DNA of 64,000 bases from Umezawaea tangerina (GCF_003002815.1 NZ_PVTF01000002.1:620001-684000), one strand, 5' to 3'. Shown: positions 35,509 to 44,883, counted from the stretch's first letter. The notes: generated from the sequence alone by a model not told the origin. Numbers and translations are program-made.

Positions 35509-36435
35509 TCACCGGTCCTCACCACCCGTCGGGCCGTCGATCCGGTCACCGCTGGCACCCGTCGAGTCCAGCACGACCTGCTCCAGGGTCCGCCGTTCGG
35601 CCTCGATGCCCGACACCCGCAGCCCCCGCCCGACCAGGTCGGCGTTCAGCCCGGCCACGTCGGCGTGCCGCACCACGAGCCGGTCGCCGTCGCGCGCGAC
35701 CACCTGCCCGTCCAGCAGCGCCACGACCTGCGCGGCGTCGGGGCTGCGCACCAGGACGTGGCCGGTCGGCGCGAGCAGCGCGGCCAGCGAGTCCTGGAGC
35801 ACCATCCGGCCGCGGTCCACGACGGCCACGCGGGTGCACAGCTGCTCGACCTCGGCGAGCAGGTGGCTGGACAGGAACACGGTGGTGCCCGCCTCGTTCA
35901 GCGCGACCAGCAGGTCCCGGATCTCGCGGATGCCCTTGGGGTCCAGGCCGTTCGTGGGCTCGTCGAGGATCAGCAGCCGGGGCGCGCGCAGCAGGGCGGC
36001 GGCCAGACCGAGCCGTTGCCGCATGCCCAACGAGTAGGCCGACACCGGACGGCGGTCCACACCGGACAGGCCGACCTGCGCCAGCGCGGACTCGACCCGG
36101 TCGGCACGCCCGCGGCGACCACCACCGGGGCCCGCCGCGTCGAACATCGCCAGGTTGCGCCGTCCCGACAGGTGCGGGTACGCGCCCGGCCCTTCGACCA
36201 TGGCACCGACCTGCGGCAGCACCTTCGCCGCGTTGCGGGGCATCGACTTGCCGAGCACCTCGATCTCGCCCGCCGTCGCGTGCACGAGCCCGAGCAGCAT
36301 CCGCACGAGCGTGGTCTTGCCCGAGCCGTTGGGGCCGAGGAAGCCGAACCGGTCGCCCTCGGCCACGTCGAGGTCGACCGAGTCCACGGCGACGATCCGG
36401 CCGAACCGCTTGGTCAGCCCTCGGGTCCTGATCAC
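35509..36435 (-). CDS. ABC transporter ATP-binding protein
   Basis: The 308-residue ATPase has Walker A GPNGSGKTT (Lys40), Q-loop VGAMVE, signature YSLGMRQRLG, Walker B LLILDEPTNGLD, and switch His in LSSHLL. The C-terminal extension (about 215-308) matches drug/bacitracin-type exporters. The GTG at 36435 overlaps the stop of the LolA-like gene (GTGA), so the three form one operon. Function is most likely export or membrane-stress defence. Confidence 0.93.
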   Translation of the reverse strand: MIRTRGLTKRFGRIVAVDSVDLDVAEGDRFGFLGPNGSGKTTLVRMLLGLVHATAGEIEVLGKSMPRNAAKVLPQVGAMVEGPGAYPHLSGRRNLAMFDAAGPGGGRRGRADRVESALAQVGLSGVDRRPVSAYSLGMRQRLGLAAALLRAPRLLILDEPTNGLDPKGIREIRDLLVALNEAGTTVFLSSHLLAEVEQLCTRVAVVDRGRMVLQDSLAALLAPTGHVLVRSPDAAQVVALLDGQVVARDGDRLVVRHADVAGLNADLVGRGLRVSGIEAERRTLEQVVLDSTGASGDRIDGPTGGEDR

Positions 36436-37568
36436 CGGCCGCGCCGGGGCAGTGCGATGAGCTCGGTCGCGGCGGTCCGCAGCACGCTCGTGTCCACCAT
36501 GCCGACCAGCAGGTACCAGCGGCGGGCGACCGCGGACCTGGCGATGACGACCGACAGCGGCGACACCGACAGCGACACGATCCGGCCGTTCGGCACCGTC
36601 ACGTCACCGCCGCCGGCCTTGGCCCCGGCATCCGCGGCCTGCGCGCCCACGTCGCGCGGCACCGGCAACGCGACGAACGACGACAGCCCCGTGCCGTACA
36701 CACCGACCCCGCGCACCCCGGCCCCGTCGGCCTCGCGCAGCGGCCTGCCCGCCAGGCTCGTCTGCGGCGGGTCACCGCCGAGGAAGCCGAGCGCGCCCGC
36801 GATGTCCGGCGCCTCGACCACGGCGTACCCGGAGCTCCGGCCGACGTCGGGGACCAGCACGCCGTCGTCGGGCGGTCCGGGCGTGAAGCGGTCGAACGCG
36901 GTCACCAGGATCGGTCGCGCGGCGCCGCGGGGCGTGACCTCGACCCGGAGGGGCACCCCGGTCCCGCTGTCGGCCCACACGTCGACCTGGCCGATCGTGG
37001 TGGCCGGGTCCGCGGGCACGAGCCGCAGCCCGTCAGCGCGCCGACCGGCGACCGACCGGGCGTCCAGCGCCGTCACGACGTCACCCGACGCGGTCGCCAG
37101 CAGCCTGCGGGCCAGGTCCGGCGGGAGGAGGTCACCGGCGCGCGGCAGCCGCACCGGCGCCGTCCCGACCAGCCGGGTGACCTGGTCGGCGCCGTAGTCC
37201 CAGACGAACTCGCCGTCGGGGGTCCGGTAGGTGTCGCGCTCCCCCGCCGTGGACACCACGTCGAACCGCCACCGGTCCGGTGAGCGGTACCAGCTGCGCA
37301 CCGTCGTCACCCCGGTGAGCAGCCTGGACACGTCCTCCAGCTTCGGCAGCTCAGGCAGCGGCAGCGCCCCCTGGACCACCGAGACGCCCTGGTAGGGCAC
37401 GTCGGCGGACCGGACGACCCGCTCGCGCAGCCCGGTCGCCTCCACGGTCCCGGTCGGCTCCGTCACGGCCGTCACGACCACCGGCACACCAAGCACGAGG
37501 ACGGCCGCCGAGACGACGACCGCCCACCGCCAGAGCCCGCGAGACCGGACACCCGCCACGACCACCAC
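36432..37568 (-). CDS. Exported LolA/RseB-like lipoprotein-carrier-fold protein
   Basis: The 378-residue protein has an N-terminal signal/anchor (WAVVVSAAVLVLGVPVVV). The following domain has the LolA/RseB pattern: PYQGVSVVQG, RSWYRSPDRWRFDVVS, EFVWDYGADQVTRL and VDVWADSGTGVPLRVEVTPRG. In actinomycetes such proteins are often encoded next to ABC-2 exporters and may sense envelope stress or escort a lipid. The C-terminal half (VPNGRIVSLSVSPLSVVIARSAVARRWYLLVG) resembles a sigma-factor-regulatory region. It is the first gene of the operon with the ATPase and permease. Confidence 0.8.
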   Translation of the reverse strand: MVVVAGVRSRGLWRWAVVVSAAVLVLGVPVVVTAVTEPTGTVEATGLRERVVRSADVPYQGVSVVQGALPLPELPKLEDVSRLLTGVTTVRSWYRSPDRWRFDVVSTAGERDTYRTPDGEFVWDYGADQVTRLVGTAPVRLPRAGDLLPPDLARRLLATASGDVVTALDARSVAGRRADGLRLVPADPATTIGQVDVWADSGTGVPLRVEVTPRGAARPILVTAFDRFTPGPPDDGVLVPDVGRSSGYAVVEAPDIAGALGFLGGDPPQTSLAGRPLREADGAGVRGVGVYGTGLSSFVALPVPRDVGAQAADAGAKAGGGDVTVPNGRIVSLSVSPLSVVIARSAVARRWYLLVGMVDTSVLRTAATELIALPRRGR

Positions 37569-37654
37569 CGATCAAGTCGACTAACGGCGACGATACGGCG
37601 CACGGGAAGAGGACGCCCGCGGCCGACAGCCGATCGACAGGTCCGCGCGGGGGA

Positions 37655-37684
37655 TTGCCGCCTCGGGCCGGCGTTGCCTAGGTT
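37655..37684 (+). promoter_or_regulatory. Probable sigma-70-type promoter
   Basis: TTGCCG (37655-37660) and TAGGTT (37679-37684) are 18 bases apart, 31 bases upstream of the FAD-oxidase ATG. Confidence 0.45.
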
Positions 37685-37715
37685 GCGAGCAGCGACGGAA
37701 AGGTGACGATTCCTC

Positions 37716-38831
37716 ATGGCCGAACACGTGGTCGTCATCGGAGCCGGTCTCTACGGCGCGTCGGTCACGGCCTCGCTCACCCGGCGGGGCGCCCGCGTCA
37801 CCGTCGTGGACGCCGCGGCGCCCGCGAGCGGCACGTCCGGTGCGACGTTCTCGTGGACCAACTCCTGCGGAAAGCAGCCCCGGACCTACCACGACCTGTG
37901 CGTCGCGGGCATGGACGCGCACCGCGCGCTCGCCGCCGGCGTGCCGGGCGCCGACTGGTACCACGAGGGCGGCAACCTGGAGTGGGCCGACGACGACGGC
38001 GAGCGGGAGGCGCTGCGCCGCAAGGTCGAGGGCGTCCTGGACTACGGGTACGAGGCGCGCTGGCTCGACCGCGCGGAGGTCCTGCGCCTGGAGCCCGACA
38101 TGGACCCGGCCGAGCTGCCCGACGACGGCATCGCCCACTTCCCCCGCGAAGGGTGGATCGAGCCGACCCGGCTGATCGCCCACCTGCTCGCCACGGTGGC
38201 CACCGGCGGCGCCGAGCTGGTCCGCGACGACGCCGTCACCGCACTGGACACCGCCGGGGGCGAGGTCCGCGCCGTGCGGCTCGCCTCCGGGAGGGAGCTG
38301 CGCGCGGACGCCGTCGTGAACTGCGCCGGTCCCCAGGCGGGCCGGATCGCCGAGCTGGCCGGGCTGGACCTGCCCATGCGCAACGTCAACGGCGCGCTGA
38401 TCTACACCTCACCCGCCCCGGTGTGGGTGTCGCGGGTGGTCCACGCCCCGCGCGTGCACCTCCGCCCCGACGGTGCCGGTCGACTGTTGTTGCACACGCA
38501 CGAGAGCGACGACGCCGTGCGCGTGGCCGACACCGGCGAGACCACTGTGGAGCGGTCGGCCGTCGAGGAGGTGCTGGCCGCGGGTCGCGCCCTCTACCCC
38601 GGACTGGCCGCCGTCACCGTGGAGTCGGTCCGGGTCGGCGAACGCCCCATCCCCTCCGACGGCCTCCCCGTGCTGGGCCGCGCGCCCGACCTGCCCAACT
38701 TCCACTTCGCCGTCTCGCACAGCGGTGCCACCCTGAGCGTGCACGCGGGCGACCTGGTCGCCGCCGAGGTGCTCGGCGAACCCCACGACGACGTCCTGGC
38801 GCCGTTCCGGTTCGAACGCCTGGCGCGGTGA
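37716..38831 (+). CDS. FAD-dependent oxidoreductase (DAO family)
   Basis: The 371-residue enzyme has the GAGLYG dinucleotide motif at 9-14, VVDAAAPASGTSGATFSWTNS after the second strand, NCAGPQAG (FAD contact) and the C-terminal GERPIPSDGLPVLGRA plus SHSGATLS loop. This is the glycine/D-amino-acid/sarcosine-oxidase-like fold. It is single, with its own promoter, and convergent with the isoquinoline-oxidoreductase genes. The amine or amino-acid substrate is not deducible. Confidence 0.9.
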   Translation: MAEHVVVIGAGLYGASVTASLTRRGARVTVVDAAAPASGTSGATFSWTNSCGKQPRTYHDLCVAGMDAHRALAAGVPGADWYHEGGNLEWADDDGEREALRRKVEGVLDYGYEARWLDRAEVLRLEPDMDPAELPDDGIAHFPREGWIEPTRLIAHLLATVATGGAELVRDDAVTALDTAGGEVRAVRLASGRELRADAVVNCAGPQAGRIAELAGLDLPMRNVNGALIYTSPAPVWVSRVVHAPRVHLRPDGAGRLLLHTHESDDAVRVADTGETTVERSAVEEVLAAGRALYPGLAAVTVESVRVGERPIPSDGLPVLGRAPDLPNFHFAVSHSGATLSVHAGDLVAAEVLGEPHDDVLAPFRFERLAR

Positions 38832-38850
38832 CCCGGCGCGGCCGGGTCAC
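38828..38850. terminator. Bidirectional terminator hairpin
   Basis: GTGACCCGGC (38828-38837) pairs perfectly with 38841-38850 over a 3-base loop. It overlaps the stop codons of both convergent genes. Confidence 0.6.
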
Positions 38851-39323
38851 ATCCGGGCGGCCCCCTTCTTGATCGCCGTGCGGATGCGCGAGTACGTGCC
38901 GCAGCGGCAGATGTTGCGCAGACCGTCCAGGTCCGCGTCGGTGATCTGGCGACCCTCCGCCTTGGCCTTGCGCACCAGCGCCACCGCGGCCATGATCTGG
39001 CCTGGCTGGCAGTAGCCGCACTGCGAGACGTCCTCCTCCAGCCACGCCTCCTGCATCGGGTGCAGGTCGCGGCCGACGGTGGCGGGCAGGCCCTCGATCG
39101 TGGTGATCTCGTCGGTCTCCTTGATCTTCGACACCGGGACCGAGCACGGGTTGAAGGCCTTGCCGTTGATGTGGGACGTGCAGGACTTGCAGACGTTCAG
39201 GCCGCACCCGTACTTCGGGCCGGTGACGCCGAGGATGTCGCGCAGCACCCAGAGGAGCCGCACGTCGTCCGCGACCTCCACGGTCACGCGCGCGCCGTTG
39301 AGGACGAAGGTGTGCTGTGCCAA
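38847..39323 (-). CDS. iorA: [2Fe-2S] subunit of an isoquinoline 1-oxidoreductase-type molybdoenzyme
   Basis: The 158-residue protein is the small iron-sulfur subunit of a xanthine-dehydrogenase-family hydroxylase. A plant-type cluster uses Cys40, 45, 48 and 60 (YGCGLNVCKSC...C). A second four-helix cluster uses Cys102, 105, 139 and 141 (QCGYCQPGQ, CRCGTY). The TTG start at 39323 is supported by GAGGAG six bases upstream and by the conserved HTFVLNG beginning. The gene follows the large subunit by 10 bases. The lack of a separate FAD subunit fits the IorAB type, which passes electrons to a membrane cytochrome. Confidence 0.9.
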   Translation of the reverse strand: MAQHTFVLNGARVTVEVADDVRLLWVLRDILGVTGPKYGCGLNVCKSCTSHINGKAFNPCSVPVSKIKETDEITTIEGLPATVGRDLHPMQEAWLEEDVSQCGYCQPGQIMAAVALVRKAKAEGRQITDADLDGLRNICRCGTYSRIRTAIKKGAARM

Positions 39324-39333
39324 GGGAAGCTCC

Positions 39334-41655
39334 TCAGAACGCGGTGTCGAGGCCGTCGGTCGGCGAGGCCGGGGTGGAGGGCTGCAGGGGGAACGGCTCG
39401 AACGACAGCGTCGAGTGGTTGATCGGGAAGCTGGTCGGCATCGTGCCGGTGGCCCTGCCGTAGGCGGTCGCGACGGCGGCGAAGGCCGCGGCGACCGCGA
39501 TCTCCCCGGCACCGCTGGGGTTCCCGGTCGTCGGAGGCATGACGACCACCCGCACGTCCGGCGGCGTGTTCCACTGCCGGGTGTAGAAGTAGTTGTCCCA
39601 GCTGCCTTCCAGCGGGATGCCGTCCTTGATGTGCAGGCTCGACGTCAGCGCGAGCGCGATGCCGTCGTTCAGGCCGCCGATCATCTGCGCGTCCAGCCCG
39701 CGCGGGTTGAGCGGCAGACCGGCGTCGACCACGACGGTCGCCCTGGTCACCCTCGGTCCGGTGACGCCGTCCCGGATCGGCCGGTTCACCGTCTCCGGTC
39801 GGCAGTCGACCTCCACGAGCACCGCCACCGCGCCGCGGTACTCGGTGTGCAGACCGATTCCCTGCGCCACGCCCTTCGGCAGCGCCCTCCCCCACTGGCC
39901 GACGGCGACCGCCTCGTCCAGCACGGCGCGCAGCCGGTCGTCCTTGAGGAACTCGCGGCGGAACGCGATCGGGTCCTTGCCGAGCTTCGCGGCCAGCCGG
40001 TCAACGACCAGCTCCCGCGCGCAGACCACGTTGGGCGAGTAGATGTTGCGCATGCTGCCGGTGTTGAACCTCAGCGGCACCTCGTTGAGCAGCTGCGTGG
40101 TGACGCCGAAGTCGTAGGGCACGGACTGGGTGAGCAGGAAGATCGTCTGGGCGAACGAGTAGTTGCCCGCGATCGGCAGCGAGGCCGCGGTGGACGTGAT
40201 CATCTCGCCGAGGCCGTGGCTGAAGCTGGTCTCCGAGCTGACGTGCCGCTGCTCGTAGGTCAGCACGTTGCCGAGCAGGTGCGTGGCCCGCACCCGCGAC
40301 ACGCACATCGGGTGCGTGCGGCCCTGCCGGAAGTCGTCGGTGCGCGTCCAGGACAGCTTGACCGGCTTGCCCATCTTCTGCGAGATCTCCGCGGCCTCGG
40401 CGGCGACGTCGTGGAACAGGTGCCTGCCGAACGAGCCGCCGCCGGGCACGACGTGGACGACCACCTTGTCCGCGGGCAGTCCCAGCTGGACGGCGATGTC
40501 CTGCTTGGCGTCGATCGGCACCTTCAGCGTCGACCAGATCTCGGCGCGGTCGGACCGCACGTCGGCGATCGCGTTGTCCGGTTCCAGCGGCGCGTTGCTG
40601 GCGAAGGCGAAGGTGAACTCGGCGTCCACGGACAGCGCGCCGAGCGCGGGGGCCACGAGCGGGAGCTGCGCCTGCTTCAGCTTCGCCAGCACGGTGGCGT
40701 CCGACTCGCCCGCGACCGTACCGGGGTTCCAGTCGACGTCGAGCGCGCGCAGGCCGTCGATGCACTGGCCGAACGTCTCGCCGCGCACCGCGACGCCGTA
40801 CTTGACCACGGCCACGTCGGTGATGCCGGGCATCGCCTTGACGGCGGCCGCGTTGCGCACGGTCCGCACGGTGCCGTTGATCGTCGGTGGCCTGCGCACC
40901 ATGCACGGCTTCGCGTCCGGCACCTGGAGGTCGAGGCCGAAGCGCTTGCGGCCGGTGACGATGTCGTGCGCGTCGATCCGGTTCTGCGGCTTGCCGAGGA
41001 CCTTGAAGTCGGTCACGGCCTTGAGCGTCACGGACACCTGGACGGTCCGGTCGCTGGCCGCGGCCTTCGCGAGCGACCCGTACGTCGCGGTCCGGCCGCT
41101 GCGGTGCGCGAGCACGCCGTCGTTCGTGGTCACCTCGCCCTCCGGCACGCCCCACTGGGCCGCGGCGGTGCGCCTGAGCTGCTGGCGGGCCAGGGCGGAG
41201 GCGGTGCGGACCGGGGTGAAGATGCTGCGGACCGAGTTCGAGCCGCCGGTGAGCTGGTTCATGAGCAGTTCGGGCCGCGCGTCGGCGAGGGTGATGTGCA
41301 CCTTGTCGATCGGCAGGTCGAGCTCTTCGGCGATCATCATGGCGACCGCGGTCGTGATGCCCTGGCCCACCTCCGTCCGGTGCAGGGCGAACGAGGCGGT
41401 GCCGTCCTCGTTGACCTGTACGCCGATCAGGCCGGACGTGGGCAGCGCGGCCAGGTTCTGCAGGTCGCCCAGGTCGAAGAGGTTCTCCGGCTGCGGCGGC
41501 GACGGGATGGCCGCCTCGGCCTCGTCGGCGCCGAAGACGGCATCCGCCCAGGTCACGCCTACGGCGAGGGTCGGGGCCGCGAGCAGGTAGCCGAGGAAGC
41601 GGCGGCGGGTCGGGTCCTCGGGTGGGGCTTGGGGCGAACGTCGTTGTTCTGCCAT
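39334..41655 (-). CDS. iorB: Molybdopterin subunit of an isoquinoline 1-oxidoreductase-type enzyme, Tat-exported
   Basis: The 773-residue protein is the large molybdenum subunit (IorB/aldehyde-oxidase type). A Tat signal is visible at the start (TRRRFLGYLLAAP, twin Arg at 17-19). Landmarks are ALHRTEVGQGITTAVAMMIAEEL, GGSNSVRSIF, VPGGGSFGRHLFHDVAAEAAE, FNTGSMRNIYSP and the final GEIAVAAAFAAVATA with the catalytic Glu region. The enzyme probably hydroxylates an N-heterocycle or aldehyde outside the cytoplasm. ATG 41655 has GAGGA six bases upstream. It lies downstream of a PucR regulator, with two palindromes between. Confidence 0.92.
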   Translation of the reverse strand: MAEQRRSPQAPPEDPTRRRFLGYLLAAPTLAVGVTWADAVFGADEAEAAIPSPPQPENLFDLGDLQNLAALPTSGLIGVQVNEDGTASFALHRTEVGQGITTAVAMMIAEELDLPIDKVHITLADARPELLMNQLTGGSNSVRSIFTPVRTASALARQQLRRTAAAQWGVPEGEVTTNDGVLAHRSGRTATYGSLAKAAASDRTVQVSVTLKAVTDFKVLGKPQNRIDAHDIVTGRKRFGLDLQVPDAKPCMVRRPPTINGTVRTVRNAAAVKAMPGITDVAVVKYGVAVRGETFGQCIDGLRALDVDWNPGTVAGESDATVLAKLKQAQLPLVAPALGALSVDAEFTFAFASNAPLEPDNAIADVRSDRAEIWSTLKVPIDAKQDIAVQLGLPADKVVVHVVPGGGSFGRHLFHDVAAEAAEISQKMGKPVKLSWTRTDDFRQGRTHPMCVSRVRATHLLGNVLTYEQRHVSSETSFSHGLGEMITSTAASLPIAGNYSFAQTIFLLTQSVPYDFGVTTQLLNEVPLRFNTGSMRNIYSPNVVCARELVVDRLAAKLGKDPIAFRREFLKDDRLRAVLDEAVAVGQWGRALPKGVAQGIGLHTEYRGAVAVLVEVDCRPETVNRPIRDGVTGPRVTRATVVVDAGLPLNPRGLDAQMIGGLNDGIALALTSSLHIKDGIPLEGSWDNYFYTRQWNTPPDVRVVVMPPTTGNPSGAGEIAVAAAFAAVATAYGRATGTMPTSFPINHSTLSFEPFPLQPSTPASPTDGLDTAF

Positions 41656-41720
41656 GGGTGTCCTCGCAGGCGGCACTCTGGGTGGTTGTCCGGTGGCGGT
41701 GCGGAGCTGTCGAGCCCGGA

Positions 41721-41799
41721 GTGTGTCACGTCACACCCGCCACGAGAAGGAACGCCATGCCTACGTTTGGCCTACTCGGACTGTGCGAAGTGCACAGTC
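41721..41799. promoter_or_regulatory. Two palindromes upstream of the iorBA genes
   Basis: GTGTG-N6-CACAC lies at 41721-41736 and GACTGTGC-N5-GCACAGTC (8-base perfect arms) at 41779-41799. Both are in the gap between the PucR gene and iorB, so they may be operator and terminator, or two operators. Confidence 0.45.
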
Positions 41800-41805
41800 A
41801 CCGGA

Positions 41806-43032
41806 TCAGGCGAGCGGGCCGGGAGGGAGCAGCCAGGACGCCTTGAGGGCCAGCGACAGCTCCAGGTGCGCGCTGGTGTCGGCCAGGTCGAGCCCGGTGC
41901 TGGACTCGACCCGGCGCAGCCGGTTGATCACCGTGTTGCGGTGGCAGTGCACGGCGGTCGCGGTCCGGTTGATCGAACCGCCGGTGGCCAGCCACGCGGC
42001 CAGCGTGTCCAGCAGCTGCCTGCGCTCGGCCACCGGGATCCTGAGCAGCGGGCCGAGGCGGCGGTCGATCAGCGCCCGCGCCAGGTCCGGCGAGCCGAGC
42101 AGCAGCGCCTCCGGCAGCCGCTCCGCGAGCGCCGCCGCCTCCACCCGGCCGGGCGGCACGGTGTCGCGGGCCAGCACCGCCTGCCGGTGGGCGACGTCCA
42201 CTTCGGCCAGTCCGGGGACGGCCATCGACAGCCCGGCGGGCGCGGTCGGGTTGTCCCGCAACAGGGCCAGGACGGCGTCCAGCGCGCTCCCGCCGACCGC
42301 GAGCAGCCCGACGAGGGTGTTCGCGCGGACCTGCCACACCGACGTGACGCCGAGGCCCGCCAACCGGCGTTCCAGCTCGTCACCGGCGGGCTGGTCGCCG
42401 CTGTCGAGGACCACGACCGCGTACGGCCCGTGGACCGGCACGCCGATGCCGTGCGCGACCTGGTGCGCGAACGCCAGGTCCTTCGCGCGACCGTGCAGCA
42501 GGCCCTCCCACAGCGCGGCCCGGCGCTGCTCGTCGACGCGCACCAGCTCGCGTTCCGCCGCGTGGTAGGCGATCGCGACCTGCGCGGACGTCTCGTCCAC
42601 CACCGCCCACACCCACGACGCGAGGTCGAGCAGGTCGTCGGGGTCGGTCCGCTCGTCGGTGCGCGCCTCGTCGATCAGCGCCTCCCAGACGAGCCTGCCG
42701 CCCAGCCGGAACGACCGCAGGACGTCGTCGAGCGGCATCCGCTGCCGCGCCCGCAGCCGCCCGGTCGCACGGGCGGCGTCGAACACCTCGCCGTCGGGGG
42801 TCCCGTCGTCGGGCCCCGCCGACCGCGAGACCAGCTGCAGCACCCTGACCAGGTTGTCGTGGCACGAGCGCCAGAGGTCGTGCCGGGGCACGACGTTCGC
42901 CCTACGGTAGCCGGGGTTCTGCTCCTGGATGGTCCGCACGAGGGCGTCGGTCAGCTCCGGTACGCGCGCCAGCACGTCCGCCACCAGGGACGTCGCGGTC
43001 CGGGTGCCGACCAGGTGGGGCGGCTCGGTCAT
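41806..43032 (-). CDS. PucR-family transcriptional regulator
   Basis: The 408-residue protein has the PucR layout: an N-terminal helical regulatory part (LTDALVRTIQEQNPGYR), a central GGDEF-like domain (about 170-290) and a C-terminal helix-turn-helix (NRTATAVHCHRNTVINRLRRVESSTGLDL, about residues 350-380). Such regulators often control purine, heterocycle or polyamine catabolism, which fits the neighbouring molybdenum hydroxylase. It lies directly upstream of iorB on the same strand. The ATG at 43032 could be preceded by an ATG at 43044. Confidence 0.9.
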   Translation of the reverse strand: MTEPPHLVGTRTATSLVADVLARVPELTDALVRTIQEQNPGYRRANVVPRHDLWRSCHDNLVRVLQLVSRSAGPDDGTPDGEVFDAARATGRLRARQRMPLDDVLRSFRLGGRLVWEALIDEARTDERTDPDDLLDLASWVWAVVDETSAQVAIAYHAAERELVRVDEQRRAALWEGLLHGRAKDLAFAHQVAHGIGVPVHGPYAVVVLDSGDQPAGDELERRLAGLGVTSVWQVRANTLVGLLAVGGSALDAVLALLRDNPTAPAGLSMAVPGLAEVDVAHRQAVLARDTVPPGRVEAAALAERLPEALLLGSPDLARALIDRRLGPLLRIPVAERRQLLDTLAAWLATGGSINRTATAVHCHRNTVINRLRRVESSTGLDLADTSAHLELSLALKASWLLPPGPLA

Positions 43033-43129
43033 CGCGCAGAGCATCGCACAGGGCCGCCGCCGGTCCCGGTCGGACGCGCGCCGTGTCCCCGCCGGGCAGG
43101 TCCACCCCCGGCCGCGGGTGGGTGGTCGT

Positions 43130-44029
43130 TCAGTACCGGGTGAACGGCGCCCAGGCCGCGATGGCGAACGCCGCGCCCCGGCGTTCGACGTGCAGCGCGC
43201 TGTGTCCACCGAAGTGCGCGGGCAGCACCAGCGCGTGGTGGTCCGCCGCCCAGCCGAGCAGCGCGCCCCTCGTGCGGCGCGCCCCTTCGGCGTCCTCGCA
43301 GAAGCAGCTGTTGTGGCCGGGTTCGAACACCTGCAACGGGGTGTGCACGAGGTCGCCCGCGAACAGGGCACGCTCCGAACCGGACGCCAGCTTGACCACG
43401 CTGGACCCCGGCGTGTGACCGGGAGCCGCCTCCAACCGGAGGTTCGCGTCGATCACGTGGCTGTCCTCCCACAGCAGCACCTGCCCGTTGGCGTGCACGG
43501 GCGCGACGCTGTCCTCGAACACGTTCTCGTTGACACCGCCCGCGATCGCGGAGTTGTTCGCCGGGTTCCAGAACTCGAAGTCCGCCTTCGGCACCAGGTA
43601 GGTGGCGTTCGGGAACGTCGGCTCCCAGACGCCGTCGCGCAGCCGGGTGTTCCAGCCGACGTGGTCGACGTGCAGGTGCGTGTTCACCACCAGGTCCACG
43701 TCCTCCGGCCGCACCCCGGACCGCTCCAGGTTCCCGAGGTAGTCCGTCCGCAGGTGGTCCCAGCCCTCGACCGCGGGCCGCGTCTTGTCGTTGCCCACCC
43801 CGGTGTCGACCAGGATGGTCCTGCCCTCGCTGCGCAGCAGCCACGTCTGCATCGCGACGCGCACGATGCCGTCGTCCGCGCCGAGGTGGTCCGGTACCAG
43901 CACCTCCCGGTGCTCGGCCCACGCGCGCTCCGGCGAACCGGGGAAGAACTGCTCCGGCGTCATGCCCACCGGCCCGTGCGTCTCCTCGACCCGCGTGACC
44001 GTGACATCACCGATCTTGATCTCGTCCAT
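43130..44029 (-). CDS. MBL-fold metallo-hydrolase (lactonase-like)
   Basis: The 299-residue protein has the metallo-beta-lactamase motif HLHVDH (His118, His120, Asp122, His123), then APGHTPGS with the next His, LFAGDL with the bridging Asp, and PAHFGGHS with the last His. The EETHGP and ILVDTGVGN parts resemble AttM/AHL-lactonase-type and phosphotriesterase-like lactonases. No signal peptide is visible. It is 53 bases downstream of a methyltransferase gene and probably in its operon. It could open a lactone or thioester. Confidence 0.88.
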   Translation of the reverse strand: MDEIKIGDVTVTRVEETHGPVGMTPEQFFPGSPERAWAEHREVLVPDHLGADDGIVRVAMQTWLLRSEGRTILVDTGVGNDKTRPAVEGWDHLRTDYLGNLERSGVRPEDVDLVVNTHLHVDHVGWNTRLRDGVWEPTFPNATYLVPKADFEFWNPANNSAIAGGVNENVFEDSVAPVHANGQVLLWEDSHVIDANLRLEAAPGHTPGSSVVKLASGSERALFAGDLVHTPLQVFEPGHNSCFCEDAEGARRTRGALLGWAADHHALVLPAHFGGHSALHVERRGAAFAIAAWAPFTRY

Positions 44030-44082
44030 GGACCGAGTATCAGTCGCGTCGAAGACCCCTATCCACACCCTGCCGGGGTCGG

Positions 44083-44883
44083 TCAGGCCGTGCGGCGCGC
44101 GGTGAGCAGCAGCATGCCCGCGGGGGTGCGGAGGTCGACGAGCTCCAGGCCCGCGGCGGTGAGCCAGGTGACCAGCTCGGTGGTGGCGAACGCGCGCACG
44201 TTGAAGGTCCGCTCGTGCCTGCGCTGGAAGTAGCGGTAGGCGGGGCGGTCGGCGCGGCGGAACGTGAAGGCGGTGAACAGGCCGCCCGGTCGCAGGCAAC
44301 GAGCCGCCTCGCGGAGGACGGAACGGGGGTCCGGCAGCAGTTGCAGGGCGTTGGAGCAGTTGACGGCGCCGAGCGAGCCGTCGGCGAACGGCAGCTGGAG
44401 CGCCGTCCCGCGCACGACGCACAGGTCCGGCAGCTCGGCGCGGATGACGTCGATCATGGCGATGCTGAGGTCCAGCCCGACGACGCGCGTGCCGCCGAGG
44501 TGCCGCATGAGGGTGCGGGTCCAGCGGCCGGAACCGCAGGCGAGGTCGAGCACGAGCCCGTCGGCGGGGCCGAGGTTCGCCCGCAGGTAGTCGTCCTCCA
44601 GCTCCGGGGTCAGGTCGCGGCCCCAGTTCTCGCCCATGACGTCGAGGAACGCGTCCCGCGTCGCGGGCTCGTACCTGGTGATGTGCAAGGGATCCTGCAT
44701 GTAGAACGGGCCGAGGCCCTGCTTCATCCTGATCTCCGGCGCGAAGTCGACGTACCCGGCGGCAGCCGTGTAGTCGCGCTGGCACACCGGGCAGCCGAGG
44801 CCGTCGGCCGCGGCGGTCAGCGGACCGTGGCAGGTCGGGCACGCGAAGGCGTCGTGGAACCTCGTGTCGAGCAGATCAAGCAC
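44083..44883 (-). CDS. SAM-dependent methyltransferase with N-terminal zinc ribbon
   Basis: The 266-residue protein starts with a Trm112-like zinc ribbon (CPTC 15-18 and CPVC 31-34). A class I methyltransferase domain follows, with VLDLACGSGRW (motif I, Gly at 116-120), VVGLDLS (motif II) and LQLPFADGSLGAVNCSNALQLLPDP (motif IV). It is of the UbiE/RlmA-like type. It probably methylates a small molecule or RNA; the target is not clear. Its GTG start overlaps the end of the cupin gene by 8 bases. Confidence 0.9.
   Translation of the reverse strand: MLDLLDTRFHDAFACPTCHGPLTAAADGLGCPVCQRDYTAAAGYVDFAPEIRMKQGLGPFYMQDPLHITRYEPATRDAFLDVMGENWGRDLTPELEDDYLRANLGPADGLVLDLACGSGRWTRTLMRHLGGTRVVGLDLSIAMIDVIRAELPDLCVVRGTALQLPFADGSLGAVNCSNALQLLPDPRSVLREAARCLRPGGLFTAFTFRRADRPAYRYFQRRHERTFNVRAFATTELVTWLTAAGLELVDLRTPAGMLLLTARRTA

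Noticed and set aside
39079-43143. A 1354-codon open frame on the plus strand
   Set aside because: It is antisense to iorB and PucR, both of which have clear family motifs. High GC leaves antisense frames open.
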